Shown here: positions 42,526 through 52,571 of the stretch, one piece after another
How the letters are laid out: every line of letters starts with the position of its first letter
How positions within the stretch are numbered: position 1 is the stretch's first letter
From: Fulvia fulva
Lineage: Eukaryota; Ascomycota; Dothideomycetes; Mycosphaerellales; Mycosphaerellaceae
DNA: 64,000 nt
Assembly (NCBI RefSeq): GCF_020509005.1
Contig: NC_063017.1
Location: 3,658,001-3,722,000 of the forward strand
Reading direction: 5' to 3'
Notes under the pieces: generated by a model
What the model saw: the letters and a program-made list of their open reading frames with translations, nothing else
What the model was told of the DNA's origin: nothing
The model's database searches: none
Position numbers and translations under genes: made by a program

Positions 42526-45500
42526 ATGGGCGTGACGGACAGCAAAATAAGCTTTAAGCAGAGCATCGTTCGGATCGGAGGCGAAGTCAACATCCCAGTC
42601 AACGACGCAATCTGGCAGCAGGTAAGGTGGACGCGCTGTGGCCGCTCTTGTCGTTCAACCGCTGGCAGTCATGCTGCCGTCGTGTAGCTACTGACGTGTA
42701 CCGCTACGCAGATGTTCGCGCTCCCAGAGTCCTTCGGAGATGTCGCGTCCTTGTGTTCTGTCAGCGACATAGGATGTCTCACGAAGAGCAACGACAATAA
42801 TCGTCCTCCGCCGAACACTCAGGTCGAGCCGAACAAGAACCTCGAGACGCTCCTGTACGCTCTCATCCGCCACTTGAAGACTCTACAAGAGCAGCATGTC
42901 TACGAAGATGATCAGCGCCGCACAAACAACGAGATCCTCAACTGCATGCGCATCCTCACGCGCGTACTTCCCTTCATCTACGAAGCCCAGCACCTTAAAG
43001 ACTGGCACAATAGCTTCTTCTGGGAGCCTCGTCGCCCTACATGCTATTGGGATAAGAGACGAGAGACTGGACCGCTGATGGATGGCCTCAACCCCAGCGA
43101 GAAATACGAGAAGAGTTTCGGCGACATGCACGTTGGCAAGCCACTGGGGCAAGAGACCTTGGAGATTGTCACCAGTTATCTCTTCTTCAGCGGCTTCACC
43201 CTGCCCAAGAGGGTCAACGACAAGGGCAAGCCGGATCTGGAGATAGTCGCGAAAGTTTGGCAGACAGGCATTGGCAGCAAGGTCAGCGCGAACTGTACCA
43301 AGGACAATGAAAAGAACCAGCAAGAGGTCATCAGACTGCTCATTGCCTTGATGAGTAAGACAATGTACATCCAGCCAAGTAAGTTTCCACAGCCTGCGAG
43401 AGGGTGGGGAGCTGGGTAGCTAACAGACTTCGTCTACCAGATGATGTACCGTTGGTTGACGTAAAGGCACTCACGTTCATGACGACTGGCCTGAGCGAGC
43501 GCATGGTGAAGGCCATAGTCTGTTCGACGATGAACACGGTATGTGTCAGGCCAGAAGGACTGCGGCCAGCCGCTGTGCCGTGGTGTTCCTAGTGCCTTGA
43601 GTGCTGACGTGACATTGCAGGCTCTGAAGTACAACCCCAACATCTGGAGTGTCCCAGTAGAGGTGGCTACCGGTGGTGACCATAAGAAGCACCTAGTCAC
43701 CAACTGTTTGCAGCTACTCCTTGCCTTGCTGATCTACCCGCCGCCGGATGGAGCTAAGAACCAATTCCGCCAGTTGGCAGGCAGGCTGAAGAAGCCAGAA
43801 GACTTCCAATTCGTAAATCAAGGCCTGAATCAGGTCCTCTCACAGCCAGTATGTTCGGTATGTTGCCGCGAGTGTGGGATTCGTTCTAACATTTGTATAG
43901 ATCCACAACAACTTCAGCTACTCCCTGGCAAAGGATAAGGCTGTCGCTTGGGCTCCAGAGATGATAACCTTGCTCTGGGAGCTTGTCCAGTGCAACAAGA
44001 ACTTCCGTCGCTATCTCGTCGAGACCAATAGCATGCTGGACTACGTGGTGGTTATCCTCTACTATTGTCTGGATGCCATGACCGACGCCGCTAAGCACGG
44101 CATTCTCCGCGCGGGCGTCTTCTTCCTTCAGACGATGAGTACGGAGCCTGGTTTCGCCATCAAGATGAATGAGGTCTTTCGCCATCCCGAGACCTTGCCG
44201 CCAGTCATGAGGATCCCGAATTTCCATGGATCGTACACTGACTTCTTGATCTGCGTGAGTGTCTTCGAGGAAGTATTGTATGTCATTGTACTGACGTGAA
44301 GCAGTCCTTCCACACGATCTTCGTATCCTGCGAAGGCAAGTTCGAGGCCATCTATCCCGCGTTGCTGACAGTCCTCCGCAACATCGCGCCGTACCAGAGG
44401 AACTTGGCCCGCGCAACCTCGACGAAGATGCAGGACATGTTCCAGAGAATGTGCAGTGCCCAGTGGCTTGTCAACAAGGAGAACACCGATGTGTTGATCA
44501 TCGAATATCTCGATGCTGTCAACAGCATTCTGGGCAACAATTATCAGGGTAGGTCTGACACTTTCATTCCGTGGTCCATGAAGGTACCTGGAAACGCAGA
44601 CGGTGCGATTGATCGTCACCTGGATGGCCGCTTCGAGCAAGAGAAGGTCGAGCAAGACAAGGCCGATCTCGAGCGCATTCGTGCTCGCCGTTTCTCACGC
44701 TGAAGGGTGCGGAAGGGTACCAGAAAGAGCGAGGTTATCGCGGTGCACTCGGCTTGAGGAGAGGGCGGACTTTGGTGAACAAAGGCTGTTCTCTGCTCGG
44801 GCTTGGTTGGCTGGGGTATCTCGAGGGTGTCTTTGTGCTCGCTTACTCGGCCTCGTCCTCGTGTTGGACCTGGCTTTTTCCTTTGTACCAATAGCTGAAG
44901 AGAACCTGGCTGACATGGTCTGCTAACCTGTAGAGAACCGGAAGTTCGTCGAAGTGCTTGTGGCGAGCCGGAGTCGTTTCAAGGCATTGCGCGCGTTCAC
45001 GCTCGATAGTGCCTTGGATCAGCTGAATCGTGATGCCCAGCACCGTAAAGATCGTGGCGAAGATGTATCCGCCATGCGAAGCCCGATATCCCGCACGACC
45101 TCCCTCGATAGTGTCCGTGGCCCACCCTCCGCTAGAGCTCCCGCTCCCTCTTTAGGCGATGTGCAAGAACACGAAACATTCTCCATTGGCGACGACGACG
45201 ACGACGACGAGACGCCCATCCCCCAATCCGATACCGTGAACAGAGCTAGTGCAGAAGATGCCTCGAGCCCACGTCTGAGCGAAAGAGCGCGCGGCAAACA
45301 GCCCGCAGTCTCAGTAGCATCAACGTCACGCACTCCCTCCACAACAAGCCTACCATCCCTGAGCACATCACGATCCCCAAACGTATCACAACTCCAGCCC
45401 TCAAAAGAATGGCTCGATAGCTGGCTCCCCCAAGTCCAAGCAAAGCTCGAACCGATATTACACATAATAGACCTTGCAGAGAAGAAGCAGCTCAAATTCA

Positions 45501-46024
45501 AAGAATATGGATCGAAATCAGCAGCAACAACACCAGCAGCCACAGACGTTCCCAGTACGCCTACCAAGCAATCTCTCGAAGAGCGACGAAAAGCCACCGA
45601 ACCCTCCGAACTCGCCAGCAAGCCCGGCGAAGAAGAGGACTCACATCAAGCCGATGGAGAAGGTGGCTTTCAAGCTGAACGTAAGACACTCCCCCACTGC
45701 CACTCTTTCACGTTTACCCTAGCTAACATGATGTCTACAGGAGATTCTCCTCCAACAACAACCCGACCGCCAACAGGATTCCAATGGACAGCAGTAGCAA
45801 TTGGGTGGTACACGGCGCTCATATGGAGCAGGATCTACTTGAGTGAGGCGGAAGCATTCCAAGGACCGGGTGGACTGTATAGTAGTACGGACGTGAGGCT
45901 GTTTAGCCGGAGGAGCGCGGCGCAGGAGATCAGTTTGAGGAGTCCGCGCGGTGCTATTGATGCGGTGGGCGATGGGTTGGTCAAGAGGATCAGTAGTATG
46001 AGTCTGCCCACTGGGGCGAAATGA
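42526..46024 (+). CDS. HID1: HID-1 family protein (eight exons)
   Basis: The proposed CDS is join(42526..42621, 42712..43378, 43441..43538, 43621..43848, 43901..44254, 44305..44548, 44934..45680, 45741..46024), 905 aa; all junctions are GT...AG and in phase. The N-terminus MGVTDSKISFKQSIVRIGGE and the helical body with NLETLLYALIRHL, LLIALMSKTMYI, NCLQLLLALLIYPP and EYLDAVNSILGNNYQ match the HID-1/Ftp105-like family, which acts at the Golgi in vesicle trafficking. NNYQ is followed directly by ENRKFVEVLVASRSRFKALR across intron 6, as the family requires. A low-complexity acidic/Ser-rich insert precedes the conserved C-terminal TAVAIGWYTALIWSRIYLSE. Intron 6 is 385 nt, far longer than the others. 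Confidence 0.9.
44549..44933 (+). other. Long HID1 intron with an in-frame readable extension
   Basis: Donor GTAGGT follows 44548 and acceptor CTGTAG precedes 44934. If not spliced, the frame continues for about 51 codons, ending with the helical-looking segment EQEKVEQDKADLERIRARRF and a stop near 44701. Retention would give a shorter HID-1 lacking the variable insert and the conserved C-terminus. Whether this is functional is unknown. Confidence 0.5.
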
Positions 46025-46110
46025 AGTGATGTTGAGGTGGCGTGAAGAACATCTATATGGTGGGTGCATGAGGCGTTGTCACGAGAGGGATGAGAAGGTG
46101 AGGCCACTGT

Positions 46111-46392
46111 ATTCGGCGCCAGTATAGGGTGGCTGGTGGCCGCGAACGAGAAGGAGACGATATGGAGGAGACGCCTCGTCCTGGCCCTGGCCCACGGAAC
46201 CATGACGAGCAGAACCACTGCATTCGACGCCAGTAGGTGGCTATTCGGTCTCACGCCCCCGAAGGAGTGTTGCAACGGCAGCGAACGGCAGGCCACCCCA
46301 TTCGGCGCCAGTATACGCCAGCTCCCGCTGCCGCGATGAGCAACCTGCCCATCTCTGGACCACAGACCACATCACTGCATTCGACGCCAGTA
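46111..46392 (+). repeat. Short direct repeats with ATTCG(G/A)CGCCAGTA core
   Basis: Four copies start at 46111, 46222, 46300 and 46379. The variants alternate: copies 1 and 3 are ATTCGGCGCCAGTATA, while copies 2 and 4 are ATTCGACGCCAGTAG. Spacings are 111, 78 and 79 nt. Intervening sequence is poorly conserved. The array lies just downstream of HID1. The GGCGCC in copies 1 and 3 is palindromic. Confidence 0.75.
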
Positions 46393-46964
46393 GAAGACTG
46401 CGTCGTCGCTCGCTACGAGAGGATCATTGCACGGAGCGTATCGTGCAACATACCCATTTTTCTATACGATCTCGCGCCCACCTCGACCGCACGCCTGTCC
46501 CTCGCATCGCCCCCTTCAAGCTTTCATCAACTCCCACGACTTCAGCTCACGCTCTCCTCTCGTCTGGCACTCTTTGACTCTGGACTGGTACGCCATCATG
46601 GCGGGATGGTCGCGCTCCAGACGTAGCGTCATGCATGTTGCTAGGAGACGAGGCACTGGGTGCGTCGCCATTACCTGAGTGGAAATGCTAGGCCAGTGCT
46701 ATCAACGAGGCGATGCGCAAGCTTAATCGATGGACACGTGTACAGCGCATATGTGTAATCTTCCATCGTACGGTCGTGATCTCTGCTACTATCGTAGCCT
46801 GTCGTACGTTCGAGCGACACCATCATGCTCGAAGGGTGGCGAAACGTGACACTAAGACTTCTGTCAGTCATGCCAAGTATTCTGTCATCTCATCTCGCTC
46901 TCTCCCTTGAACTTCGCGTTCTCGAAGCCACTTCGATCTTAACAATAACATACATATCGAAGTA
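46393..46964. other. Intergenic region between the short repeats and the CID gene
   Basis: Small overlapping frames only. No gene supported. Confidence 0.4.
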
Positions 46965-48345
46965 ATGCAGCGGCTATCGAATGCGCTCTTGACGCGCGAT
47001 AGATATGCGCCAGCTCTATACCGCTCACAAGTCAGCGCGCTACTCAAGCTGCTGAACAGCACGTGTAACAAGTGCTCCACGCGAAATCTCCAGGTTTGTT
47101 GAGCATATTCTTCTTGCTATACCACCTCAAGGACGCTCTACTTACCACGTCCATGGACAATAGCGATGCAGGGACGCGATCTTGATACATATCCTTCCTT
47201 CCTCTACCAGGACTACTGCTCTGCTGAAGTATCTGGTCTCTTTGGGTAAAGCATGGGAACCACGAGCCAAGGACTACACGCCACGACCAGAGGAGCTGGA
47301 AGGACTCAGTGCTGACGCTGTACCGCCGAGCTCGGCATATAAGCGGCTGCATATCCTCTGCATCCTGGACAGTGTTTTAACGAGCATCACCGGCTTGAGA
47401 GGATCGAGCCAGGCACCACCAGCATATCAGCATCTGAATCTCGCGAACGTCATTGTCGACCTCAAGCGGTATGGCCTCTCACTCTTCAAGCTGGCTGCTT
47501 GTCGAGGGGTTATGACAGCAGACCAAGTCAGCGATCAGCTCAAGCAACTTGCCACTAAATGGCAGGAGCTGAAGATCTTTGACAAAGACGAGATCGAGCG
47601 CATTGCCGCCACCGCAAAGACTGTCCAGGACAGAGACTGGAATCGTACGCTCACAGAAATTGCTTTGGACGAACAGCAGCGACTCACTGAGGAGAAGAAG
47701 GCCGAGGCAGAAGCTTACAAGTGGGTGCTGCCTGTTCGTCATGGTGTCAAGGACGATCCTGAGGCACCTTGGTGGGAGCTGCCAGCCGCGAACGGTCTGT
47801 ACATGAAGAGCACACGAGGGTTCCCTATCCGCGCCGCTGCTTTCCCACGCGGTGGCTACGAAGTGACAAACGGAGGCCGGGAAGCAGATCCTGACCTGAA
47901 GCACGAGGTCACATCATTACACAAGGAACTACTTCACTGTTTTGATGACTTTACAAATCCTGATGAGGTGCAAGACATCGATGCACTCGGTAACAAAGTC
48001 TGGAAGGACCCGGAACGGCCCACACGCAACTACTGGGGCTTCACGTACGATGGTGTTGAGAAAGCGAGAGAGAACAGCAGAAAGTTTCGGGAGACGGCGA
48101 CTGGCTACAATGGCGTACCGATGCTTCCACCTGATCTGAATCCGTTCGATGAAGTCGATGGCGCAGTGCAGCGTGCCAGAGCATTGGCTGCCAGTCGAGG
48201 CACGGGTTGTGGCTTCGATCGCGGTGGAGGACGAGGTCGGGGCGCCGGTGGTTCTGGGGGTCGAGGAGGACAGTGGCGCGGTCCGCCTCGTGGCAATGGT
48301 TACCGTGGCGGTGGCCGTGGAGCATATCAAGCTCGACCTTACTAA
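46965..48345 (+). CDS. CID domain protein with RGG-rich tail (two exons)
   Basis: The proposed CDS is join(46965..47093, 47164..48345), 436 aa. Exon 1 ends CSTRNLQ and exon 2 opens RCRDAILIHILPSSTRTTAL, which together rebuild the helices of a CID/RPR fold (residues about 1-130). It continues with LLKYLVSLGKAW and SAYKRLHILCILDSVLTSI. A 70-nt intron (GTTTGT...AATAG) gives this in-phase join; an acceptor six bases on would not. A charged helical region follows (about 190-235), then an Asn/Pro-rich segment and a Gly/Arg tail (GGGRGRGAGGSGGRGGQW and repeats). CID domains bind the phosphorylated C-terminal tail of RNA polymerase II, and RGG tails bind RNA. It is probably a nuclear pre-mRNA processing factor of the CHERP-like type. 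Confidence 0.75.
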
Positions 48346-48803
48346 GAGCAGGGTGACTCCGGTGCTGCAACAGCAGATCAGTCGCAGCCGAAGAAGAGAC
48401 AAGAACCAAACGTATGTAGGAGACGACGGACTGGGAACAGGTGATCCTGGTCGCTCTGATTGTCAGACCTCGACTTTCACAGTGCATGTACTGCTCATGA
48501 TACCGATGAATTTTGGGTATCGACTTGACCTTCTGAATCACGTTCGAAGTTCTGGACGACTTCCGCCTCTGTAAACTGCGACCACCTTGATGGAAACACT
48601 ATTCGAACTTCACCACTTCCCTGCGACCGGACGGACCACCTTGGAATAATGGACGCATGCCAACCTCTTGCGACCTGTACCTGCCTCGCATTGCATGCAG
48701 ACCTGATCCCGCTGTGTTGCGCATCCCTCGCGCATCGATGAACGCCAGCCAGTTGTGCATTTCTCTTAAGCACGGCCAACACTCGGGCCCTCAATTTCGA
48801 CCT
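48346..48803. other. Intergenic region between convergent CID and LITAF-like genes
   Basis: About 460 bp with no recognisable gene. Confidence 0.4.
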
Positions 48804-49519
48804 CTATTGCCCAGTATATTGCGGCTGCTGTAGCTGCTGGTACCCCGTCTGTTGCCGGCCGGGTTGTGGGGAGGTGTCGTGGTCTGGCGCAACGATCTGC
48901 TGTTCCTTGTTGTACGGTCGGTGTGTGATCTGCTTGCCGCAACCACTACAATAGTGGTCCCAGTCTTGAAGCATTCCATCGCCGCAACACCCCTTAAGAG
49001 GAAAACATGCCGCCTAAACAGAAGGGTGTTAGCCATACTCGAACACCACGTGGCATTGTCTCAGCAACCGCGACTAAGCTAGGGATGCCGCGCGCATGTT
49101 CCAGACAGATGATGCCTTCCGCCCTTCGGATGTACCCACGCATGGACAGATTAGACATATTCCAATGACGGCGAACCTGGCAAACTCATCAGCGATTGCT
49201 CAAGCGTCAGCCGTGGACGAGAAAGATACCAAGTCTTGTCAGAATCCTTGCTCTCAGCCCGGGTCTGGACGATTGCGCCCTTTGTGGGACACCAGACATT
49301 CTCTGGGCGCTCGCGCAAGAGATTCAGAGGTGTTGTCGTTGGTGCTACTGGCGCGGGCTTGTTCTCGACCATCATCATCTGTGGTCCCGAATGTGTCGGA
49401 ACATTTGATGTGCTGATTGTTGGGATTGAGTGGCTCGACTGGTATTGAGCTGGCTTGGGCTCTTGACCCATTGTCTGCGGGCTGTATGGTGGTGCTGGCG
49501 ATTCCATTGTGGTCGACAT
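48804..49519 (-). CDS. LITAF-like zinc-binding protein (exon structure partly unresolved)
   Basis: The 5' part (ATG at 49519 downwards) encodes a Pro/Ser-rich leader (SPAPPYSPQTMGQEPKPAQY), then PLNLLRERPENVWCPTKGAI and VQTRAESK, the start of a LITAF domain. The 3' exon, complement(48804..49013), begins after a TTTAG acceptor. It encodes AACFPLKGCCGDGMLQDWDH followed by YCSGCGKQITHRPYNKEQQ, which fits the second half of the domain, and then a Gln-rich tail. The hydrophobic middle (about 20 residues that dip into the membrane) is not found in an obvious exon between about 49200 and 49014. The first knuckle reads CPTKG rather than CPxC. LITAF proteins sit on endosomal or plasma membranes through that hydrophobic part. 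Either a small exon is missed or the gene is degrading. Confidence 0.5.
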
Positions 49520-50094
49520 TGTTGGTGCTGGATGAGTGTCGAGATCGGATGATTTGATTTCGAGGTATTGACCGGTGTATGCAGGCGACCTGGCGACAGA
49601 GGGCGTCTTGGTAACGAGAGGATCGGGATCTCGACTCAGCACGCTGTGAGAAGAAAATCAAAAATACTTCCCGGACCAACAACAATGGATCCTGCGCGAC
49701 TATGTATCAAGTTTCTGGTCGCGCACTGCCCCTCCCACTGTGCCTCAGCCGTAGGATCTGCAAATTATAGAGATACACCAACTCTTTCCCATCCGGTAGG
49801 ACGAAGCCTGTCTAAGCGCTATAAAAACACGCGAAGCAGATCCTTCCCGTCTAGACCTCAGCCGCAGCACTTATCATTGGCTCGCCCTGCGTCAAACCCC
49901 AGCGCACGTGCAGATTCCTTCAATGAAATGAACAGATGCTTTGGGGGCTAAAGCACAAAAGCTGGGCACTGTAACTTGAAGAAGATAATGTCGCGAATGG
50001 CAACGCTCTTGATCTTGATAGCTACAATAAACTTCCTACCTCATGCGCGAACGGCGTCCTCAATTCTCAGGTCGCACATGTCCCCTGACACACG
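49520..50094. promoter_or_regulatory. Divergent region between the LITAF-like and HET genes
   Basis: A good TATA box (TATAAAAA, about 49820-49827) is oriented toward the HET gene, roughly 270 nt before its ATG. No other clear element was seen. Confidence 0.45.
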
Positions 50095-51846
50095 ATGCGT
50101 TTGCTGAGTACAAGCAAGCTTGAGTTCAGGACATTTCCTGATCGAGATGGCAAGACGCCCGCCTACGCTATCCTGTCGCACACATGGAGCACCATCGCGG
50201 ACGAGGAGGTGCTGTATCACGATATCATCAATGGCACCGTGACTACGAGGAAGGCGTATCCGAAACTGGAGGGAGCCATGCAGCAGGCGAGGCCTTCGTA
50301 CGATTGGATATGGGTTGACACTTGCTGCATCGACAAGACGAGTTCGGCGGAGTTGAGTGAGGCGATCAATACAATGTATAATTGGTATGAGAAAGCCGAT
50401 ACGTGTCTGGCTTTTCTTGAGGATAAGGCTTTTCATTCTGTGAGCGAGATTGTGCAGTCAAAGTGGTTCACGAGAGGATGGACGCTGCAGGAGCTCATAG
50501 CGCCGAAAGACGTGCTGTTCTTCGATAAATATTGGACCAGCATTGGCAGCAAGAAGTCTTCGACCATCTACAATGCCATATCAGAGCGGACGAAAGTTGG
50601 CGTTGATATCTTGTTGGGAACGACACCGATTCAGAGCGTTTCGGTCGCTCAACGCATGTCATGGGCAGCAGGGCGCAAGACAACCCGGGACGAGGATATG
50701 GCTTACTGTCTAATGGGAATCTTTGGTGTCAACATGCCCATGCTGTACGGCGAAGGTGGGAAGAACGCCTTTCATCGGCTGCAAGAGCAGATTATGAAAG
50801 ACTCCAACGACCACACGATCTTCACTTGGACCAGCCATCCAGACGCCAAGACTGGCCCATACCACGGGCTTCTCGCTGATGATCCGCATGTCTTTGCGAA
50901 TGCTGGAAACTTCGTTGGCTACAACGACTGGGAAGACGCCGAGCCTTTCCAGCCCTCCAACCGAGGATTGCGCATCAACTTCCACCTCGAGCCGACACCT
51001 CGGGAAGCTGGTCTTGGGGAGAACACATTCTATGCAGCGCTCAACGTTCCGGTCCCCTCGCAGATCCAGGGGTACCACGGTTTAGTTGCCATCATCCTCC
51101 AGAAGCTAGACGTCGGCGTAAAGCAGTTCACCCGGATCCGATGCCATGAAGTGAGAGGCATGACGACAAGAGCCGGATATGCCAGCACCGTATATGTACG
51201 CCAGAAGGCCGATGCGCAGGACCACGAAGCCCTTACACCATATCACTTCATGATGCCGAGGAGGTTGATGACGCCGCAGGACGAGTATGTTCTGGATCGT
51301 GTTGCGTGTTATCCTTTGGCAGAACCGCATATCGCTCCAAGACCACTCTTACAAGCTTGGCTCGCGGCTTCGCAAGCGAGTTCTTTCCAAGTGATCAAAC
51401 GAGCTGGCAAGCTGGCAGCTATTCTGTATTTCCGGCGAAAGTCAGATAACGCCTGGTTGTCGATTTTGCTGGGTAGCAGGACTGATCTTGAAGTCGGATT
51501 CACTACATTGGCCGGGTTTCGTCAAGTGTCCAACTTGACTGAGGCCGAACAAGATCTGCAGCTGTATCCGTCTGGTACGACGATCGAAGCTGGCAACCAC
51601 TTCGTGCGGATCGATGTGGAAGTCAAAGTCGACATGCCTCGGAAGTTGTATTTCCTAGACCTGACGATCCATGGCAGACCTCGAACGCCGCCTCCTCCGC
51701 TATTACCGGAGGTGGTGTATAACGCCGTGGACTTCCTAGCAGATACCATGCTCGATACCGTGATCGGTGCGGCAGATGAGACGCAGCAACGGGCGAAGTC
51801 CGTGTCGCGGCGAGGGATCTCGCTTCGACGATCAGAAAAGAAGTGA
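50095..51846 (+). CDS. HET-domain protein
   Basis: A single-exon protein of 583 aa. The N-terminal third has the three blocks of the HET domain: YAILSHTW near residue 25, DWIWVDTCCIDK near 75-85 with a following SEAINTMYNWYEKAD, and SKWFTRGWTLQELIAP near 120-140. The DEDMAYCLMGIFGVNMPMLYGEG block follows. The rest is a family-specific region ending in a basic tail (SRRGISLRRSEKK). HET domains trigger programmed cell death in heterokaryon incompatibility, and related proteins are thought to act in fungal innate immunity. The partner and recognition module are not identifiable; there is no WD40, NACHT or ankyrin region. The frame and motifs are intact. Confidence 0.9.
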   Translation: MRLLSTSKLEFRTFPDRDGKTPAYAILSHTWSTIADEEVLYHDIINGTVTTRKAYPKLEGAMQQARPSYDWIWVDTCCIDKTSSAELSEAINTMYNWYEKADTCLAFLEDKAFHSVSEIVQSKWFTRGWTLQELIAPKDVLFFDKYWTSIGSKKSSTIYNAISERTKVGVDILLGTTPIQSVSVAQRMSWAAGRKTTRDEDMAYCLMGIFGVNMPMLYGEGGKNAFHRLQEQIMKDSNDHTIFTWTSHPDAKTGPYHGLLADDPHVFANAGNFVGYNDWEDAEPFQPSNRGLRINFHLEPTPREAGLGENTFYAALNVPVPSQIQGYHGLVAIILQKLDVGVKQFTRIRCHEVRGMTTRAGYASTVYVRQKADAQDHEALTPYHFMMPRRLMTPQDEYVLDRVACYPLAEPHIAPRPLLQAWLAASQASSFQVIKRAGKLAAILYFRRKSDNAWLSILLGSRTDLEVGFTTLAGFRQVSNLTEAEQDLQLYPSGTTIEAGNHFVRIDVEVKVDMPRKLYFLDLTIHGRPRTPPPPLLPEVVYNAVDFLADTMLDTVIGAADETQQRAKSVSRRGISLRRSEKK

Positions 51847-52571
51847 TCCCAGTATTGAGCTTCGTTTCAACACCAACAGAAGACCAGCGCACTTTCCGCC
51901 ACACAGTCTGGCCACTCGCATCAGGACCAAGCCGATACCCACTTTCAGATATCGCGGCTGGCTCTGGCATAGTGTTGTGAAGGGGCTGCTGTATCGCTTC
52001 CATCTGCTTGAGCTGGAGAGCTGGGCCATGACCGAGAATCTAGTAGAACTTTTCGATTAGTTCTTGGCCGAAGAGAAGGAAGAGGGAACCTTGGAAGCAA
52101 CGAGGAGGAAGAAGTAGTACTGCGGGAAAAAGTTACGCCATTCTCTGGGCTTCAATCTCGAGACAATGATCGGAGTGTGCCTCGGTGGCTCCTGCTCTGA
52201 AGACTCTCACACCAAAACACATCTTTGCAGACTCATCTCCGGCTTCATCGCCCGTTTCCGCCATGTTTGCTCTATATCAGGACCGTCACAGGCGAACCCA
52301 GCAGCAGACGATTGCCTACTGGTTTCACCGTCTCATCAAGTTTGAGCGACTCCTTGGCGGCTTTCTGATCCGCCTTCGATAGCCGACATCCGACAGCTCC
52401 TCATCTAAGCCCTCGATCGTCAATGTCTGACGCGAGATACATTCGTAAGCGTCGGTGGGCTCTTCCTCCATTGCTCGTGTACCTGAACGTGATCATACCC
52501 GTCTGGTGTACATCATTGTTCCCCCAAGGACCCTTGGTCGATCTTCCTTACAGTGTTTGCCTCTTCTCAAC
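51847..52571. other. Intergenic region between the HET gene and acetoacetyl-CoA synthetase
   Basis: About 725 bp. Small frames (51767-52060, 52185-52382 plus strand) have no recognised content. CT-rich sequence just before the synthetase ATG is consistent with its promoter. Confidence 0.4.
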
